From Hyposmocoma kahamanoa (taxonomy: Eukaryota; Arthropoda; Insecta; Lepidoptera; Cosmopterigidae), in the NCBI RefSeq assembly GCF_003589595.1, contig NW_020654810.1, positions 22,284,878 to 22,348,877 on the forward strand: DNA of 64,000 bases, read 5' to 3'. The notes under the pieces were generated by a model that saw nothing but the letters and a program-made list of their open reading frames with translations, was not told the origin of the DNA and did not search any database. The translations under genes were made by a program, and so were the position numbers. Shown here piece by piece: positions 26,001 to 34,482 of the stretch (the stretch's first letter is position 1; each line of letters opens with the position of its first letter).

Positions 26001-29000
26001 TTGACTGTGACATAAAGTAGACATCTTTCATGTAGGGAACACTAAACAACTTATTCCCATGTGTATACAATTGTTTCTATTTTGCATTTTTTAATTTGTT
26101 TTTTTTTATTATTGTTATTATTATTTTAGATTATACTTTGTATCTCAGTGGCTTACTCTAAATGTTTAGTGCTGTATATAATTATAAATGTATAATTATA
26201 ACGTACCGTATAAATGTATAGTTTTAAATGATTTAAATTCCATTTGACTTTAGTGCTCTGACGCGTCGCACCGGGCACGACTCGCCACAGCGCCGGCCGA
26301 TCGTGCGTCATGGAAAGTTCCGCTGACCGATGCCGGCGCGAGTGACGCAGGCGACGGCGGGCGTGAGACGCGCGCCGTGAGCGGAGACGAGACTATAAAA
26401 GGCCGTCAGCCGGAGCGAGGATTACACTCGCTGGGGGAGCTTACTACGGTAAGAACCTCCACCGGGTGAGGGGCTTTTGAAGAGTAATTGCAGCGCGTGA
26501 CCAAGGTGCGCCCAGGCCGTGCGAATTGCTCGTCTTCCGCCCCCTATAAGGACTATCCTCCCCCCTCCGTCTCCTGGGTTGGGTAGTGATTGCTGCACGT
26601 GATCAAGGTGTGCCCAGGCCATACGAATCACTCACCCTTCAACCCTGTCCGCCTCCTGTGTTGGGGAAACTATGGCTGCGCGTGACCAAGGTGTGTCCAG
26701 GCCGTGGGAATTGTTCACCCTTCAACCCCGTAAACCTACCCTTTAGCTCATCACCGTCACTAGATTAGTTAGGGTAGTAACCCCGCGTGGTTCAGGTAAT
26801 TCTAGTATACTTAAGAGGTGCATTTATTATTATTGTAAACCGATCAATAAACGATCAATGTTAAAACTTGGTGTTGGTTTCCTTCGTTAGTTTTAGAACC
26901 TTGGATAAATTCCTGTAGGTAAATAATAGTGAGCTTGTCCCGATCGCACCCCGGGAATATGCTACATTACAGTGCAATCAATGAAAATGTACGAATAAAA
27001 GACACGTTTCAATTACGTTACCACATTGCAAAGTCACCTTATTAATTTCAATGATAATGACTAGACATGACATGTAATTTTGTCGTACGACAAATTGTAA
27101 AGTATGATTGAAAAGTTGCCGATATTACAAAACAACGCGGTAAGTATAATCAATAATAAAATTAATAAAAAAATATAATTATTCTCATTTTGAACACAAT
27201 CGGTTAATAGTACTTGAACGCTCCCAGGATAGTACATCTGTCTGTTTCTTTCCTAAGATTTAGTATGTAGTTCCATCTTGTTCTTGTTGGATGTCAGCCA
27301 GCCAGCCAGAGATAATTAACGTTTAAAAAGTAAAACTCATCATCCCGCCATGCCATTCCCGTTCAACTTTGTGTAGGTCATGATTAGAGATAGTTAATAT
27401 AATATATAGCTCAAATTATAACGTTAAGTTAAAAAAATAATTAAAGCAATTATAATTTCAAAGACTTAAAGGTGCTAAAATCATAACGAACTTTTTTCAC
27501 TTTGGATTGGAGTACGTTAAGAAAATTAAACCAAATGCCATCTAACGACAATATTTAAATTAATATTTCAATGCCATACCATCAATCTAACCGTACTTTA
27601 CTTAAGCAGCTAACAAAATCCTTTTTCGTCCTGACTTATCTCTCTTAATATTTCATAGATGGCACTATATTCTATGTGAAAATTGCGGCTCTTGTCATTG
27701 GTTGAAACAATTATAACGTGAAATACTTTCACATATTATTTGTAGCATTTAACATTTGGTGCGAAACGCGAAATAGCTGATTGAACGTATGTATATTTGT
27801 TTCTAACATTGTTTTGTGTTAAGTTGATGGTGTATCTTTAAATAAATAAATAAACATTGGCACTATTGGTTTAATTGACTTCTGCTATAACTAGATAGTA
27901 ACAGAACCTATTTAATTAAACTTCAAATAACACATATAAGGTAAACATAAAGAAATAAATATTAGACAACATCACAAACGTTCCTCTGATCTCAAAGTAA
28001 GTAGCTAAAGCACTTGTGTTATGTAAATCGGAAACAACGACGGTACCACCAACACCCAGACCCGAGAAAATATAAAAATAGAAAACGTAAAAGAAAATAA
28101 ATAAAAGTTAGTTTACACAGATGGCACCGTGAAAACCGATGTACACCACTCGGTTACGGAGGTCGACAAAGGAGTGGTTAACACCTTTCTTTAGAGGTAG
28201 ATAGTTTTAGAATCTCAGAATGATTAAAAAAATAGGCAAAAAAACGGAAGTCAAAAGTTTGTGGAATTAAATCCATTTGCCAAATATTTGTACAAATAGA
28301 CTAACGAAACATTCCCCTAGTTTGCCACCCTTAGAGGTGGAATATTTTCTTTAGATTTGAATGGGACCACTTCATCACATTTTCAACAAAAAAAGAGTCA
28401 TCGAAATTGGTTCATAAATATCGGAGTAACCGCGTAAAATACACAAAAAACCGCCTACTTTTTTAAAAGTCGGTTAACAATTACATCAAAGTAGTTATAT
28501 TTTTTAAATTATTATTGAATTGATATTCAATTATTTTTTATGTGAAATTACTCCACTACGTTGTTATAATTAGTAATACAAAGATCGAACACTCAGAAAA
28601 AATTCCTTCGATCCGGCCGGATTCGAACCGACGTCTTCTAGCAAACCGTGGCACACACTATGCCAACTAATCCACGGAACGAACCAGCGAACCTTACGAA
28701 TTTTTCTGTGCTTGTTGTCGTATCTTTGTATTTGGTTTTTAAATGACTTTTTAGTCGTAGCGCCATCTATGAAAATATTTCGTCACCCAGTTAGATACCT
28801 TTATAGCTACCGGCTAGAGATGTCGCTATACACTGTATATTTAATTTTAATTGAATTGATAGGTATTCAATTATTTTTCTTGTGAAATTACTCCACTAGT
28901 TTGTCATAATTATTAATACAAAGATTCGAATATTACTAACAATTACAAAACTTTTACTCCAAAATACACTACTGTAATCATCGAATATATAGCCAGAAAT

Positions 29001-32000
29001 AGAGACGAAATGTCATTTAGTTTGTTTGAAAACTATTCTGCCATATCATTACTGTGACAACTGCGCTCCGAATGGCTAGCCCGAGTTCGAAACAATTGAC
29101 GGGTGTCGTCAACTGTTTCACTTCAAATCGACCAGTTAATTTGAGCTTTGCTATAATGGACGAAAATTGCAAAATTACATATTTAATATTTAATTACCGA
29201 TGAAATGCGATTCCGTTTGTTTTGTAATTAGATGTTTTGCTGTTTTTCCCACACCACCGAATAAAACAGCACGGCATTGTTAAAGATATTATCTTTATTA
29301 CAATAAATATAGAATATTTTTTGGAATATACGGAGACGTACACACAGGTCAGTAGTTGACCAGTCTATATTTCAGTGCAAACGAGAGTTGATATTTATAA
29401 GAGCTGTATCGCTAATGTGTTACCAGGAACATATGGCCCTAATTTCGTCTCTATTTCTGGTTATATACTCGATGACTGTAATTAAGTAATTTTTTTATCG
29501 TTACACATTAAAAATATAGAACTAAATACAATACAATCAGAGGGAGGTATTATCGACAATATCTATATTACTTCTTTAAAGTTAAGGTAAATCTCCCAAT
29601 CTCTGGTTATAACATTAAACTGTATAGGTAGTAGGGGTCTCTGAACCCGTCTGAATTGGAATAGATACAACGGCACGTCATGAACACTGGATATTCAACT
29701 CTATGACTCTTACGATAAGAACGATGCGCTCTTGGTTCTACCAAATTCGACCGCAAAGCAGCAATATTACGTTCCAGATTGAACGGTAGGCAGAGTCAAA
29801 GCAATTAAGCCGGGGTTTTTTTAAATAATAACTTTAACTTAAAACAATAACTTTTTAACTGAATGGCTCGCGTGTTTGAAACGGCTGTATAGTACATTTT
29901 GGTACAGTTGTCGTGAAAAGCAACTAGAGCATGGTTTCCCAAAGTGATCCCTACAAGTGGGCGCTGAAGAGTCCTAGAGGGGTGCTAGAGTCTCGGAAGC
30001 AATTGATATGCGTTGAAAAAACTGAATTATCTATATAAACTACACTACATACCGTCTCTGGAAAGGCGATATTACTAAACTCCAAAAGGCGAAAATGGCG
30101 CTTTAATACCTTCGCCTTTCCAGCGACGATATTTTTTATTCCTTGTGATTTTTTGTATTAAGTTAATATAAAAAAATACATTAATAGCCATTGCAATAAA
30201 TATATAGCCACATAACCATAGAAAAAAGAACATGCGGTCTTATGGTTAACCAACAATTTGTTTCAAGTAACCTTTGATAACAGAAACCCGTTGATAATAA
30301 TAATAACCTAACCTCCGGTTAAAAAAACCAACCTCAAAAGTCATTCATCCCCTAGTTTACCACCCTTAGAAGTGGAATATTTCCTTCAAATTTAAATGGG
30401 ACCACTCCTGAGGTACCCTCTTTCCAACAGAAAAAGAATCATCAAAATCGGTTCACAAATGGCGGAGTTATCGCGTAACATACATACAAAAAAAAAAGAA
30501 AAAAAAAACATGCAGACGAATTGAGAACCTCCTCCCTTTCTTGAAGTCGGTTAAAAATAATCTTTTAAACAGTAACAGTCTTATAATAATAACAAATTAA
30601 AAGAGGTTTCACCTCGGCTGTAGTTCTTGGCCTTGTTTCACCTTGTCCATGTTACGTGAGTCATCCATGCTAACTGCTAATTAGCTGTCTAACTAACAAT
30701 CTATTCAACTAATTGTGTTCATCATTTAATACCCATTATTATAACTTAACAAATGCAATGGATTTCCACAATAATAAAATTGACATGATGTACTTGGTGG
30801 CTCAACCTTGTTACACACTGTTGTTTCTATTTATAAACTGAAAAAAGAACTGTGAAAGTGCTATACTTTTATTAGTACCTCGAAACAAAAGAATAAGAAC
30901 ACGATCTTTGGAATTACATCTATTTGCCATTGACTTACAATTATATGGACGTCGGGTCCGCGCTAAAAAGTGTCCGAACTTATAGGGCGTTAAAATCGTA
31001 TACAGAGCGTCATTCACGCTTTAGTCTTCGTTTGTTCGACTGACAGCGAAGCAAGCAAAATTAGACAGTACTGCGATGACATTACAATTTAAATTCAACG
31101 TTTTAGCTTTTTCATATTCCTTTACATGTCACTACGTTTAAATAGGTTGACTCGGGACATTTTTTCGTGGTTTTTGTATTAGACCCGTCGTCTATTTATT
31201 TGTAAGTCAATGCTATTTGCAATGTTTTTTAAATTGACATCGTTGAACCGAATTTACCCCTAATTTGCTACCCTTACAGGGTGAATATTTTCTTCAAATT
31301 CGTATGAGACCACTACTGAAGTATCCCATTTCTTACAATAAATGAATCATGGAAATCGCTACACAAATGGCGGAGATATCGAGTAACATAAAAAATACAG
31401 TTAACTCGAGAACATTCTCCTTTTTTGAAGTTGGTTAAAAACAGGTACCAACAAGGACGATCAAAGAATAATATTTTGAAAGAGATAAAAAACAAGTTTG
31501 CAAAGTACTGAATAGCACTTATTACACCAACAAAGAACCTACTTCTTGAATGTAAAATATTTTATGTAGCTTGTTTTATTTAACTTGCATCATGCATATT
31601 TTCTTTAGCTGGTATGAGCTGACAATTTAAACTAAGATCAAAAGTCAATACCAGTGCAAATGGACCAGGGTTCAACAGTAACTGGTTAACAGTAGGACCA
31701 ATTCAGAAAATAAACTTTTTTTTAAATTGGTTTTGGTCTGTACATTCCAGTGAACTGAAGTTAATTGCCTTGCTCTGGTACTCATAGTAGAGGGCATTCC
31801 TTAGTTTGAGATCTGGTAATTGGTGTGGTAGTCTGGTACATTATTACTAATATTTTAAAAAGTTGGTCAAATACACCTACACGCCTTATGTGCATGGTGT
31901 CTCCGTTCAGAGAAGCCAGACAGAATGTGTATTGAATATTTTATTTGACCGTGACCGTGACCATGGGAACTGTAAAGAGCCCGAAACGTTGGTTTGTTTG

Positions 32001-34129
32001 AAAAAACAAATACACACGATTTAAATCTGGAATCAGTACAGAGTACTAAAAACCGACCTCAAAAGTACGTGGAATTACATACAATTACCAAGTTTTGTTG
32101 AAATCGGTTACCAGAAAGCACGCAAACCCGGATTCATCCCCTAGTTCGCCACTATACGGGACTTGACACAGGAGATAATAAAAATCGATTCTCAATACTC
32201 GAAGTATATTGAGAGAGAAAAACGCAAAAATTAAAGAATAGCAAAATCAACCATTAAAATAATTGCTCATTATACTAAAATTTTGGCGCTATTTATAAAA
32301 ATGAATCTTCATGCGGGACAGCCACCCTTAGAGGTGAATGATTTTCTTCAAAATTAAATGGGACCACTATGGAGGTACCCTCTTTCCAACAAAAAAAGAA
32401 TCATGAAAATTGGTTCACAAATACCGGAGTTATCGCGTAACATACATACAAAAAAAAACATAGAGTCGAATTGCGAACCTCCTCATTTTTTTGAAGTCGG
32501 TTAAAAATAGTTTCATTTCCTATATTTTATTTGAGTTTTGTTTAGCTGTTAAGCAGTAGCAAAGTAAAAAAATTGAATGAAAAATTGAAAAAAAATTGAA
32601 CAGAATGTACAATCGGAATGTAAAAACGGGAAGGGCAATTTCTTAAGTTAAAATATTTTTTTATAATGCCAAAGGACGGGCCGAATAAGCCGTGGGTTTG
32701 GTGATAAGCGACACGCCTGTTCATAACAGTTGCAGTGACACTCAGAGCTTTAAACCTCAAAGAGCCTCCGCACTGCCACTGCACCTGTCACTCTGAGACA
32801 TAAGTTTGTAAGTCGCGTGAGCCTGTAATTTCACCAACACACTTAGGTACCTTTCAGAACCGAAACGCAGTAATGCTTACATTACTGCTTGGCGGCAGAA
32901 ATAGGTAAGGTTCTTATTCACCCCTGAAAAATTTATCTAACATGGAGTTTTATTAACACAAAGGTTTTATGATTTTAATACATATTTCGTACAAAAATCT
33001 AAGTTTTATTTTTTTGCATATAATCATCATTGTAGGCGACTGTACAATGGGAAATACACGATACCTACTTGATAATTGATATTAGAAACCAGTATTCAAA
33101 ATCACAACTACAAACTGCACTTTGTAACTCTAGGTACATTTATGAACATGTAATTTATGTTAAGAACAGTAATTTTTTTAAGAAACGTAGTGAGAGACAT
33201 AACATTTATATGAGGAATAAAAATAAACTGGCAGTTCTTGACTGGCGTTTTCACAAATTCAACTAAATGGCAATGTCTACGCTTCTATAGTAAAATTGAA
33301 GTTGACATTCCAAATTTGTCACTCACAAGATTTGAAACTATAATGAAACAAAAAAGTAAACTAAAGGTTGGTAAATTATTAAATATCAAGATTCAATACA
33401 AAAAAAATTCAATCGGATCAACATGACTTGAACCTGCGACCACGGTATTCCATCGCCATTGCTCGTCCAACTGAGCTACAGCTCGAGTTAACTGAGGTGA
33501 GAAAATTCTTCTATGTGTCTGTTATATCTTTGCATTGAGTTTTTGGCTTTCGACACCGTAAAATATATACATATACTAAAGATTATTATACAACTGCTGC
33601 ATACTGGGATGATCAATGATATTTGGAATAAATAAATGTGTACAAATGTTTATTTACAAGAAGCAACCAATACAGTTTCTTGCTCATTGTTTTCAGGGGA
33701 ATCTGCTTTACGAATAAGCAGTAGAATTTAATCAATAAGACAACTTTAAGTGTAACTTGCTCACACATGAAACAAAGATTATTTGACCTTTATTTTGACT
33801 AGGTAATTTAAGAAAACCAAGCTGCAGACACGTCGCCTAGTGCAATCTCAAAAGTACACAATAAATGTAGGAAATTTCACATTTAAAGAGAATCTCAACA
33901 TAATATGCAGATCTTTTCCTTATCAGGGACCATCTTGTAACGGTTGCATTGTAATAATGTACCTAGAAATCACTTCCTTGTACCTATTAACATTTTATAG
34001 CTATTGCAAGGAATATTCATATTTGTCACTTTCATCATTCTCTCGTACATCTTATCTTAGACATTTTAAGCACTCCGAATACCTCTCATTTATTGATCGA
34101 AAAAAAAAACTTACCTCCTGAAGAGACAT
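10892..34129 (-). CDS. Acyl-CoA-binding protein (ACBP-1), three coding exons
   Basis: Coding exons 34115-34129, 19218-19335 and 10892-11031 join to 273 nt: 90 residues plus stop. All borders are GT/AG; the phases are 0 (after MSLQE) and 1. The protein is a single ACB domain of four helices, the usual 86-90 aa size. The acyl-CoA contact residues are present: Y30 and K34 in [10 protein letters not shown]57 in KGKAKF, and Y76 in KAYIAKV. The product binds medium- and long-chain acyl-CoA esters in the cytosol and acts as a transport and pool protein for lipid metabolism. The introns are long (about 14.8 and 8.2 kb) and loaded with transposons. A 5' non-coding exon and promoter lie at 34435-34482. 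A diverged paralogue with identical phases lies just upstream on the same strand (37101-43459), so this is a tandem duplication. Family assignment is secure. Confidence 0.95.
11089..11510 (+). mobile_element. RetA copy interrupted by a TA-type MITE
   Basis: The sense parts are 11089-11196 ('agtagagctt' to 'cacatgggacta') and 11433-about 11510 ('gtgaacttatatcccag'). Removing 11197-11430 and one TA restores a continuous RetA. It lies in ACBP-1 intron 2. Confidence 0.7.
11197..11430. mobile_element. Tc1/mariner-type MITE (TA target duplication)
   Basis: The inverted ends, roughly 45 bp with a few mismatches, begin TAGTCCAT.TGTTTAGGTACTT. TA flanks lie at 11195-11196 and 11431-11432. 234 bp, no coding sequence. 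Because it sits inside a RetA copy, its borders can be confirmed against the intact family. Confidence 0.8.
11512..11755 (-). mobile_element. RetA retroposon copy
   Basis: Antisense copy directly abutting the sense copy 11089-11510, so the two form an inverted pair joined at the A-tail ends. Confidence 0.7.
12020..12205 (-). mobile_element. SINE-D (tRNA-like) degenerate copy
   Basis: On the minus strand a tRNA-like head ('cgtggtataatggtat') with a decayed B box precedes a body containing 'cgaaattaaatttgaaat'-type sequence shared with 17113-17345. Confidence 0.45.
12872..13425 (+). mobile_element. SINE-C tandem dimer (period 364 bp)
   Basis: 'gaaaaaccaagtacaaagac' starts at 12869 and again at 13233, exactly 364 bp apart. 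Each is followed by the tRNA-like head (A box 'ggcttagttggtatagc', B box 'ggttcgaatcc') and 'ggaattttttct'. The piece between heads includes 'agatggcgctacgac'. Confidence 0.8.
13880..14085 (-). mobile_element. MITE-N partial copy (hAT-like)
   Basis: Inverse of the complete element 20465-20725. It shares the end 'ggtaacctatcacaaa', the core 'ttctttcaggatatgttgaa' and the 'ttaggttaagttaggttt' run. The other end has diverged. Confidence 0.65.
14086..15070. other. AT-rich intron stretch, no feature recognised
   Basis: Within ACBP-1 intron 2. A faint SINE-D-like piece is possible near 14310-14400 ('cgttttccaggggtagtgaac'). Otherwise A/T tracts, no gene. Confidence 0.4.
15081..15150 (-). mobile_element. 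RTE-type LINE 3' terminus
   Basis: On the minus strand the last codons read [11 protein letters not shown] and stop, followed by a (GAT)n tail seen here as 'atcatcatcatcatcatc'. This ending is characteristic of lepidopteran RTE-type LINEs. Only the extreme 3' end is present; the following 300 bp ('ggttattgcccataatctcc' onward) seem to be another repeat. Confidence 0.6.
15804..16012. mobile_element. PIF/Harbinger-type MITE with TTA duplication
   Basis: The ends are GAGCGGTTATA and the inverse of GAGTGGTTACA, with TTA on both sides (15801-15803 and 16013-16015). The interior repeats 'gatgcaatcgc'/'gcatcgct' words. Confidence 0.65.
16262..17010 (-). mobile_element. RetA copy split by a LINE fragment
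   Basis: The antisense RetA runs to 'cgcctgtccataaca' at 16335 and resumes at about 16829 ('ttgcagtgtcactcagagc'). The gap is filled by the LINE fragment 16336-16828. Confidence 0.75.
16336..16828 (+). mobile_element. LINE 3' fragment (copy 2)
   Basis: Nearly identical to 5048-5490 over their shared part and about 40 bp longer at the 5' side (adding [11 protein letters not shown]). The coding end SYEDTENLF stops at about 16568. The 3' UTR ends in 'aataaacaattttattatta'. Inserted into a RetA copy, no clear target duplication. Confidence 0.75.
17113..17345 (-). mobile_element. SINE-D (tRNA-like) copy
   Basis: On the minus strand the head reads 'cgtgatagcttaatgg' with B box 'gggttcgagtt'. The body continues with 'ttaatttcaaatttacaatg' and 'ttcacaaccctcgg'. 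Confidence 0.6.
17515..17752 (-). mobile_element. RetA retroposon copy
   Basis: Antisense copy from 'cgtgacgaacaagtc' to 'aagcgtacagctactac'. Somewhat diverged. Confidence 0.7.
17918..18045 (+). repeat. Copy of the PIF-type MITE at 59642-59898 (internal part)
   Basis: Shares 'ctgcggtgc..aagcaagcg.c', 'ttacgtt.c.ac.cc' and 'tttgaaatcatagcgt' order with 59750-59885. Confidence 0.55.
18062..18299 (-). mobile_element. LINE 3' end remnant
   Basis: The minus frame from 18296 downward reads [42 protein letters not shown]. This YNKIP..FK..YYS..DYL pattern closes the RT region of jockey/CR1-like insect LINEs. The upstream RT is absent. Confidence 0.65.
18758..19153. mobile_element. PIF/Harbinger-type MITE with TTA duplication and internal subrepeats
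   Basis: The ends are GGGCGCGTACCCAGTATGTC and the inverse of GGGCACGTTCCCATTATGTC, with TTA at 18755-18757 and 19154-19156. Inside, two to three copies of a roughly 62-bp unit ('gggaaca.gctaga', 'cgataaa.taaa') occur near the right end. It ends 64 bp from ACBP-1 exon 2. Confidence 0.8.
19218..19335 (-). CDS. ACBP-1 coding exon 2
   Basis: 118 nt, acceptor 'tctag', donor GTGAGT. It encodes helices 1 and 2 ([35 protein letters not shown]). Confidence 0.95.
19946..20228. mobile_element. PIF/Harbinger-type MITE (family PC)
   Basis: Starts GAGCCTTTGCACACGG after TAA (19943-19945). It carries inverted CpG-rich words ('gcgcgtaatctgcgcgtat' left, 'atgcgcgcagatgacgcg' right). The right end is not clear, because a hAT-like element starts at 20229. 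Confidence 0.55.
20229..20908. mobile_element. hAT-like non-autonomous element
   Basis: The ends are CATAGGGTTCCCAAAC and the inverse of CATAGTTTCCCATAG. The flanks are ctttaagt (20221-20228) and ctctaagt (20909-20916), 7 of 8 identical. The right end ('agcgccca..ggg', 'tgggaaactatgctct') recurs inverted at 29935-30010. No transposase; it contains MITE-N. Confidence 0.7.
20465..20725. mobile_element. MITE-N complete copy with perfect 8-bp duplication
   Basis: Ends GGTAACCTATCA and TGATAGGTTACC. Direct flanks CTATTGTA at 20457-20464 and 20726-20733. 261 bp, non-coding, nested in the hAT-like element 20229-20908. Confidence 0.8.
20932..22752. mobile_element. Transib-like element (TIR starts CACAGTG, CGGCG duplication)
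   Basis: The left end reads CACAGTGGGACCAAAACCC; the inverse of the right end reads CACAGTGGGGCCAAAACCC, with similarity continuing through 'gatcaaaa' (about 30 of 34 positions). The 5-bp flanks CGGCG lie at 20927-20931 and 22753-22757. A CACWRTG start with a GC-rich 5-bp duplication is the Transib signature. The 1.8-kb interior is very AT-rich, and I recognise no Transib transposase, so it is non-autonomous or fully decayed. Confidence 0.75.
22760..23300. other. Intron stretch, no feature recognised
   Basis: AT-rich DNA between the Transib-like element and the short-repeat cluster. No coding or terminal-repeat signal seen. Confidence 0.4.
23310..23520. repeat. Cluster of short direct and inverted repeats
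   Basis: Words such as 'gcatgaa', 'cttcatgc', 'tgcagttaatgcg', 'ttcacgcat' and 'cgacttcatgc' recur at roughly 20-30 bp spacing in both orientations, for example 'gcatgaag' against 'cttcatgc' at about 23368-23395. Both strands stay open for 67-78 codons, a by-product of the repetition. Confidence 0.6.
23670..23832 (-). mobile_element. SINE-D (tRNA-like) copy
   Basis: On the minus strand the head reads 'ccgtggtagcctaaagg' and a B box near 'gtgttcgaaatccg'. The body contains 'gaaacttgtgaagtcc' and 'cgcattgagac'. Confidence 0.6.
24777..25003 (+). mobile_element. MITE-2 copy
   Basis: Starts 'ttaaccgacttcaaaaaaa' and ends 'ttttgaggtcggtttttta', so the ends are inverted (ACCGACYTCAAAA). The body contains 'gatgattcttt.tttgttgg' and 'ggtcccatttaaatttga'. 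No coding sequence. Confidence 0.75.
25332..25631 (+). mobile_element. RetA retroposon copy with A tail
   Basis: Sense copy, full length: 'tagtagcagtagagctt' to 'gtcccgtc' and the tail 'gataaaaaaaa'. A good reference copy. Confidence 0.8.
25820..26130 (+). mobile_element. LINE 3' fragment
   Basis: The frame 25820-25999 reads [47 protein letters not shown] and stops. This is the RT-region C-terminus of jockey/CR1-like LINEs (LL...L.NFNVPR...). A 3' UTR and (TTA)n tail follow near 26110-26130. Confidence 0.7.
26256..26956 (+). mobile_element. Solo-LTR-like block with TATA box and three internal tandem units
   Basis: GC-rich island in AT-rich DNA. It has 'tataaaagg' at about 26394, three related units of about 80-100 bp each carrying 'gcgtgaccaaggtg.g.ccag' (about 26491, 26598, 26679), an 'aataaa' at about 26847, and a right end '...ccccgggaatatgctaca'. 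This layout suits an LTR (promoter, polyA signal, GC-rich U3/R). The left border is not found, and no internal retroelement region follows. A host promoter is an alternative. Confidence 0.45.
27000..28235. other. Intron stretch, no feature recognised
   Basis: AT-rich ACBP-1 intron 1 sequence. An isolated 'catagatggcactatattct' piece near 27654 hints at a SINE-C scrap. No gene. Confidence 0.4.
28240..28478 (-). mobile_element. MITE-2 copy
   Basis: Antisense copy: 'cccctagtttgccaccctta' through 'ttaaaagtcggttaac'. Confidence 0.7.
28500..28930 (-). mobile_element. SINE-C unit with a repeated flank (dimer-like)
   Basis: Minus-strand head with B box 'ggttcgaatcc' and A box at about 28670. 'tgaaattactccacta.gttgt' occurs both before (28541) and after (28880) the head, which is the same head-body-head periodicity as 12872-13425. 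Confidence 0.75.
28980..29474 (+). mobile_element. MITE-1 copy with perfect 8-bp target duplication
   Basis: Starts CATCGAATATATAGCC and ends with the inverse CATCGAGTATATAACC. ACTGTAAT lies at 28972-28979 and 29475-29482. 495 bp. The clearest copy for defining the family. Confidence 0.85.
29483..29930. other. Intron stretch, no feature recognised
   Basis: No repeat terminus or gene recognised. Confidence 0.4.
29935..30010 (-). mobile_element. hAT-like end fragment
   Basis: 'agcatggtttcccaaagtg' and 'gggcgctgaagagtcctag' match the right end of the element 20229-20908 in inverse orientation. The rest of the element is absent. Confidence 0.5.
30320..30556 (-). mobile_element. MITE-2 copy
   Basis: Antisense, near full length: 'aaccaacctcaaaagtcatt' to 'cttgaagtcggttaaaa'. 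Confidence 0.75.
31252..31438 (-). mobile_element. MITE-2 copy, diverged
   Basis: Antisense: 'cccctaatttgctaccctta' to 'ttttgaagttggttaaaa'. Confidence 0.65.
31905..32030. mobile_element. MITE-3 fragment
   Basis: 'cccgaaacgttggtttgttt' followed by 'cacacgatttaaatctgga' matches the right half of the MITE-3 copy at 49735-49912. The left arm is missing. Confidence 0.55.
32045..32507 (-). mobile_element. MITE-2 copy split by a 168-bp insert
   Basis: The parts are 32045-32152 and 32321-32507. The insert 32153-32320 is flanked by GCCAC on both sides (32148-32152, 32321-32325), a possible 5-bp duplication. It has no obvious inverted ends. Confidence 0.65.
32650..32910 (-). mobile_element. RetA copy, 5' part missing
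   Basis: Antisense: T-rich tail side at about 32655, then 'ggacgggccgaataagcc', ending at 'gaaataggtaagg' before the family's 5' end. Confidence 0.7.
33274..33380 (+). mobile_element. LINE C-terminal remnant
   Basis: Frame [20 protein letters not shown] followed by MKQK. Related to 62436-62530 (FYNKIPIDIQNLSFTKLKTI), so both derive from one LINE family. Confidence 0.5.
33404..33492 (-). mobile_element. tRNA-like SINE head
   Basis: Minus strand: A box 'gtagctcagttgg', B box 'ggttcaagtc', then 'gttgatccgattgaa'. Followed by an A-rich stretch, so a SINE rather than a functional tRNA. Confidence 0.6.
33500..34110. other. Intron sequence next to ACBP-1 exon 1
   Basis: No repeat ends or coding exons recognised. 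The frame 33840-34121 has no family resemblance. Confidence 0.4.
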
Positions 34130-34152
34130 AATGGGTTTCGGCTAGATTCCAC
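34115..34152 (-). CDS. ACBP-1 exon 2 (start codon exon)
   Basis: Acceptor 'gttttag' places the exon start at 34152; ATG at 34127-34129; the coding part MSLQE ends at 34115 before donor GTAAG. The upstream 23 nt are 5' UTR. Confidence 0.85.
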
Positions 34153-34434
34153 CTAAAACACAAATATACCAAATTCTACACAAAGTTACTTTAATTACAA
34201 TCTAAATTCACCCTATACGACCGGCGTTACTTATAACAATACATTAATTATAACCTGAAGAGGTTAACTTGCGGTCAAAAAACCACACAATCATTAAATC
34301 TAAAAACCACGGTTTACACTACTCTAGAAGTTATATTTTTTACTTGTACAAACTGAAATAGCAAGAATATTGACTAAACTGCTTAATGTTAAAGGAATTT
34401 ACTAAGTATCAAGTAGAACGCGTTAAAAACTTAC

Positions 34435-34480
34435 TTTGTAAATAAGAACAACTGATCGTCACGGCAACTCGCTGCGGACT
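34435..34480 (-). other. ACBP-1 5' non-coding exon 1
   Basis: Predicted from an Inr-type start at 34480 and a donor 'AAA|GTAAGT' at 34434-34435. It leaves a 282-nt intron before the start-codon exon. Confidence 0.6.
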
Positions 34481-34482
34481 GA
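34448..34482 (-). promoter_or_regulatory. TATA-less core promoter of ACBP-1: Inr plus DPE
   Basis: On the minus strand TCAGTC at 34482-34477 matches the arthropod initiator TCAKTY, with A+1 at 34480. AGTTGT falls exactly at +28 to +33 and matches the DPE consensus RGWYVT. No TATA box is seen about 30 bp upstream. Confidence 0.6.

Noticed and set aside
30811..31017. Minus frame of 68 codons in ACBP-1 intron
   Set aside because: No domain or composition unlike the intron; likely random.
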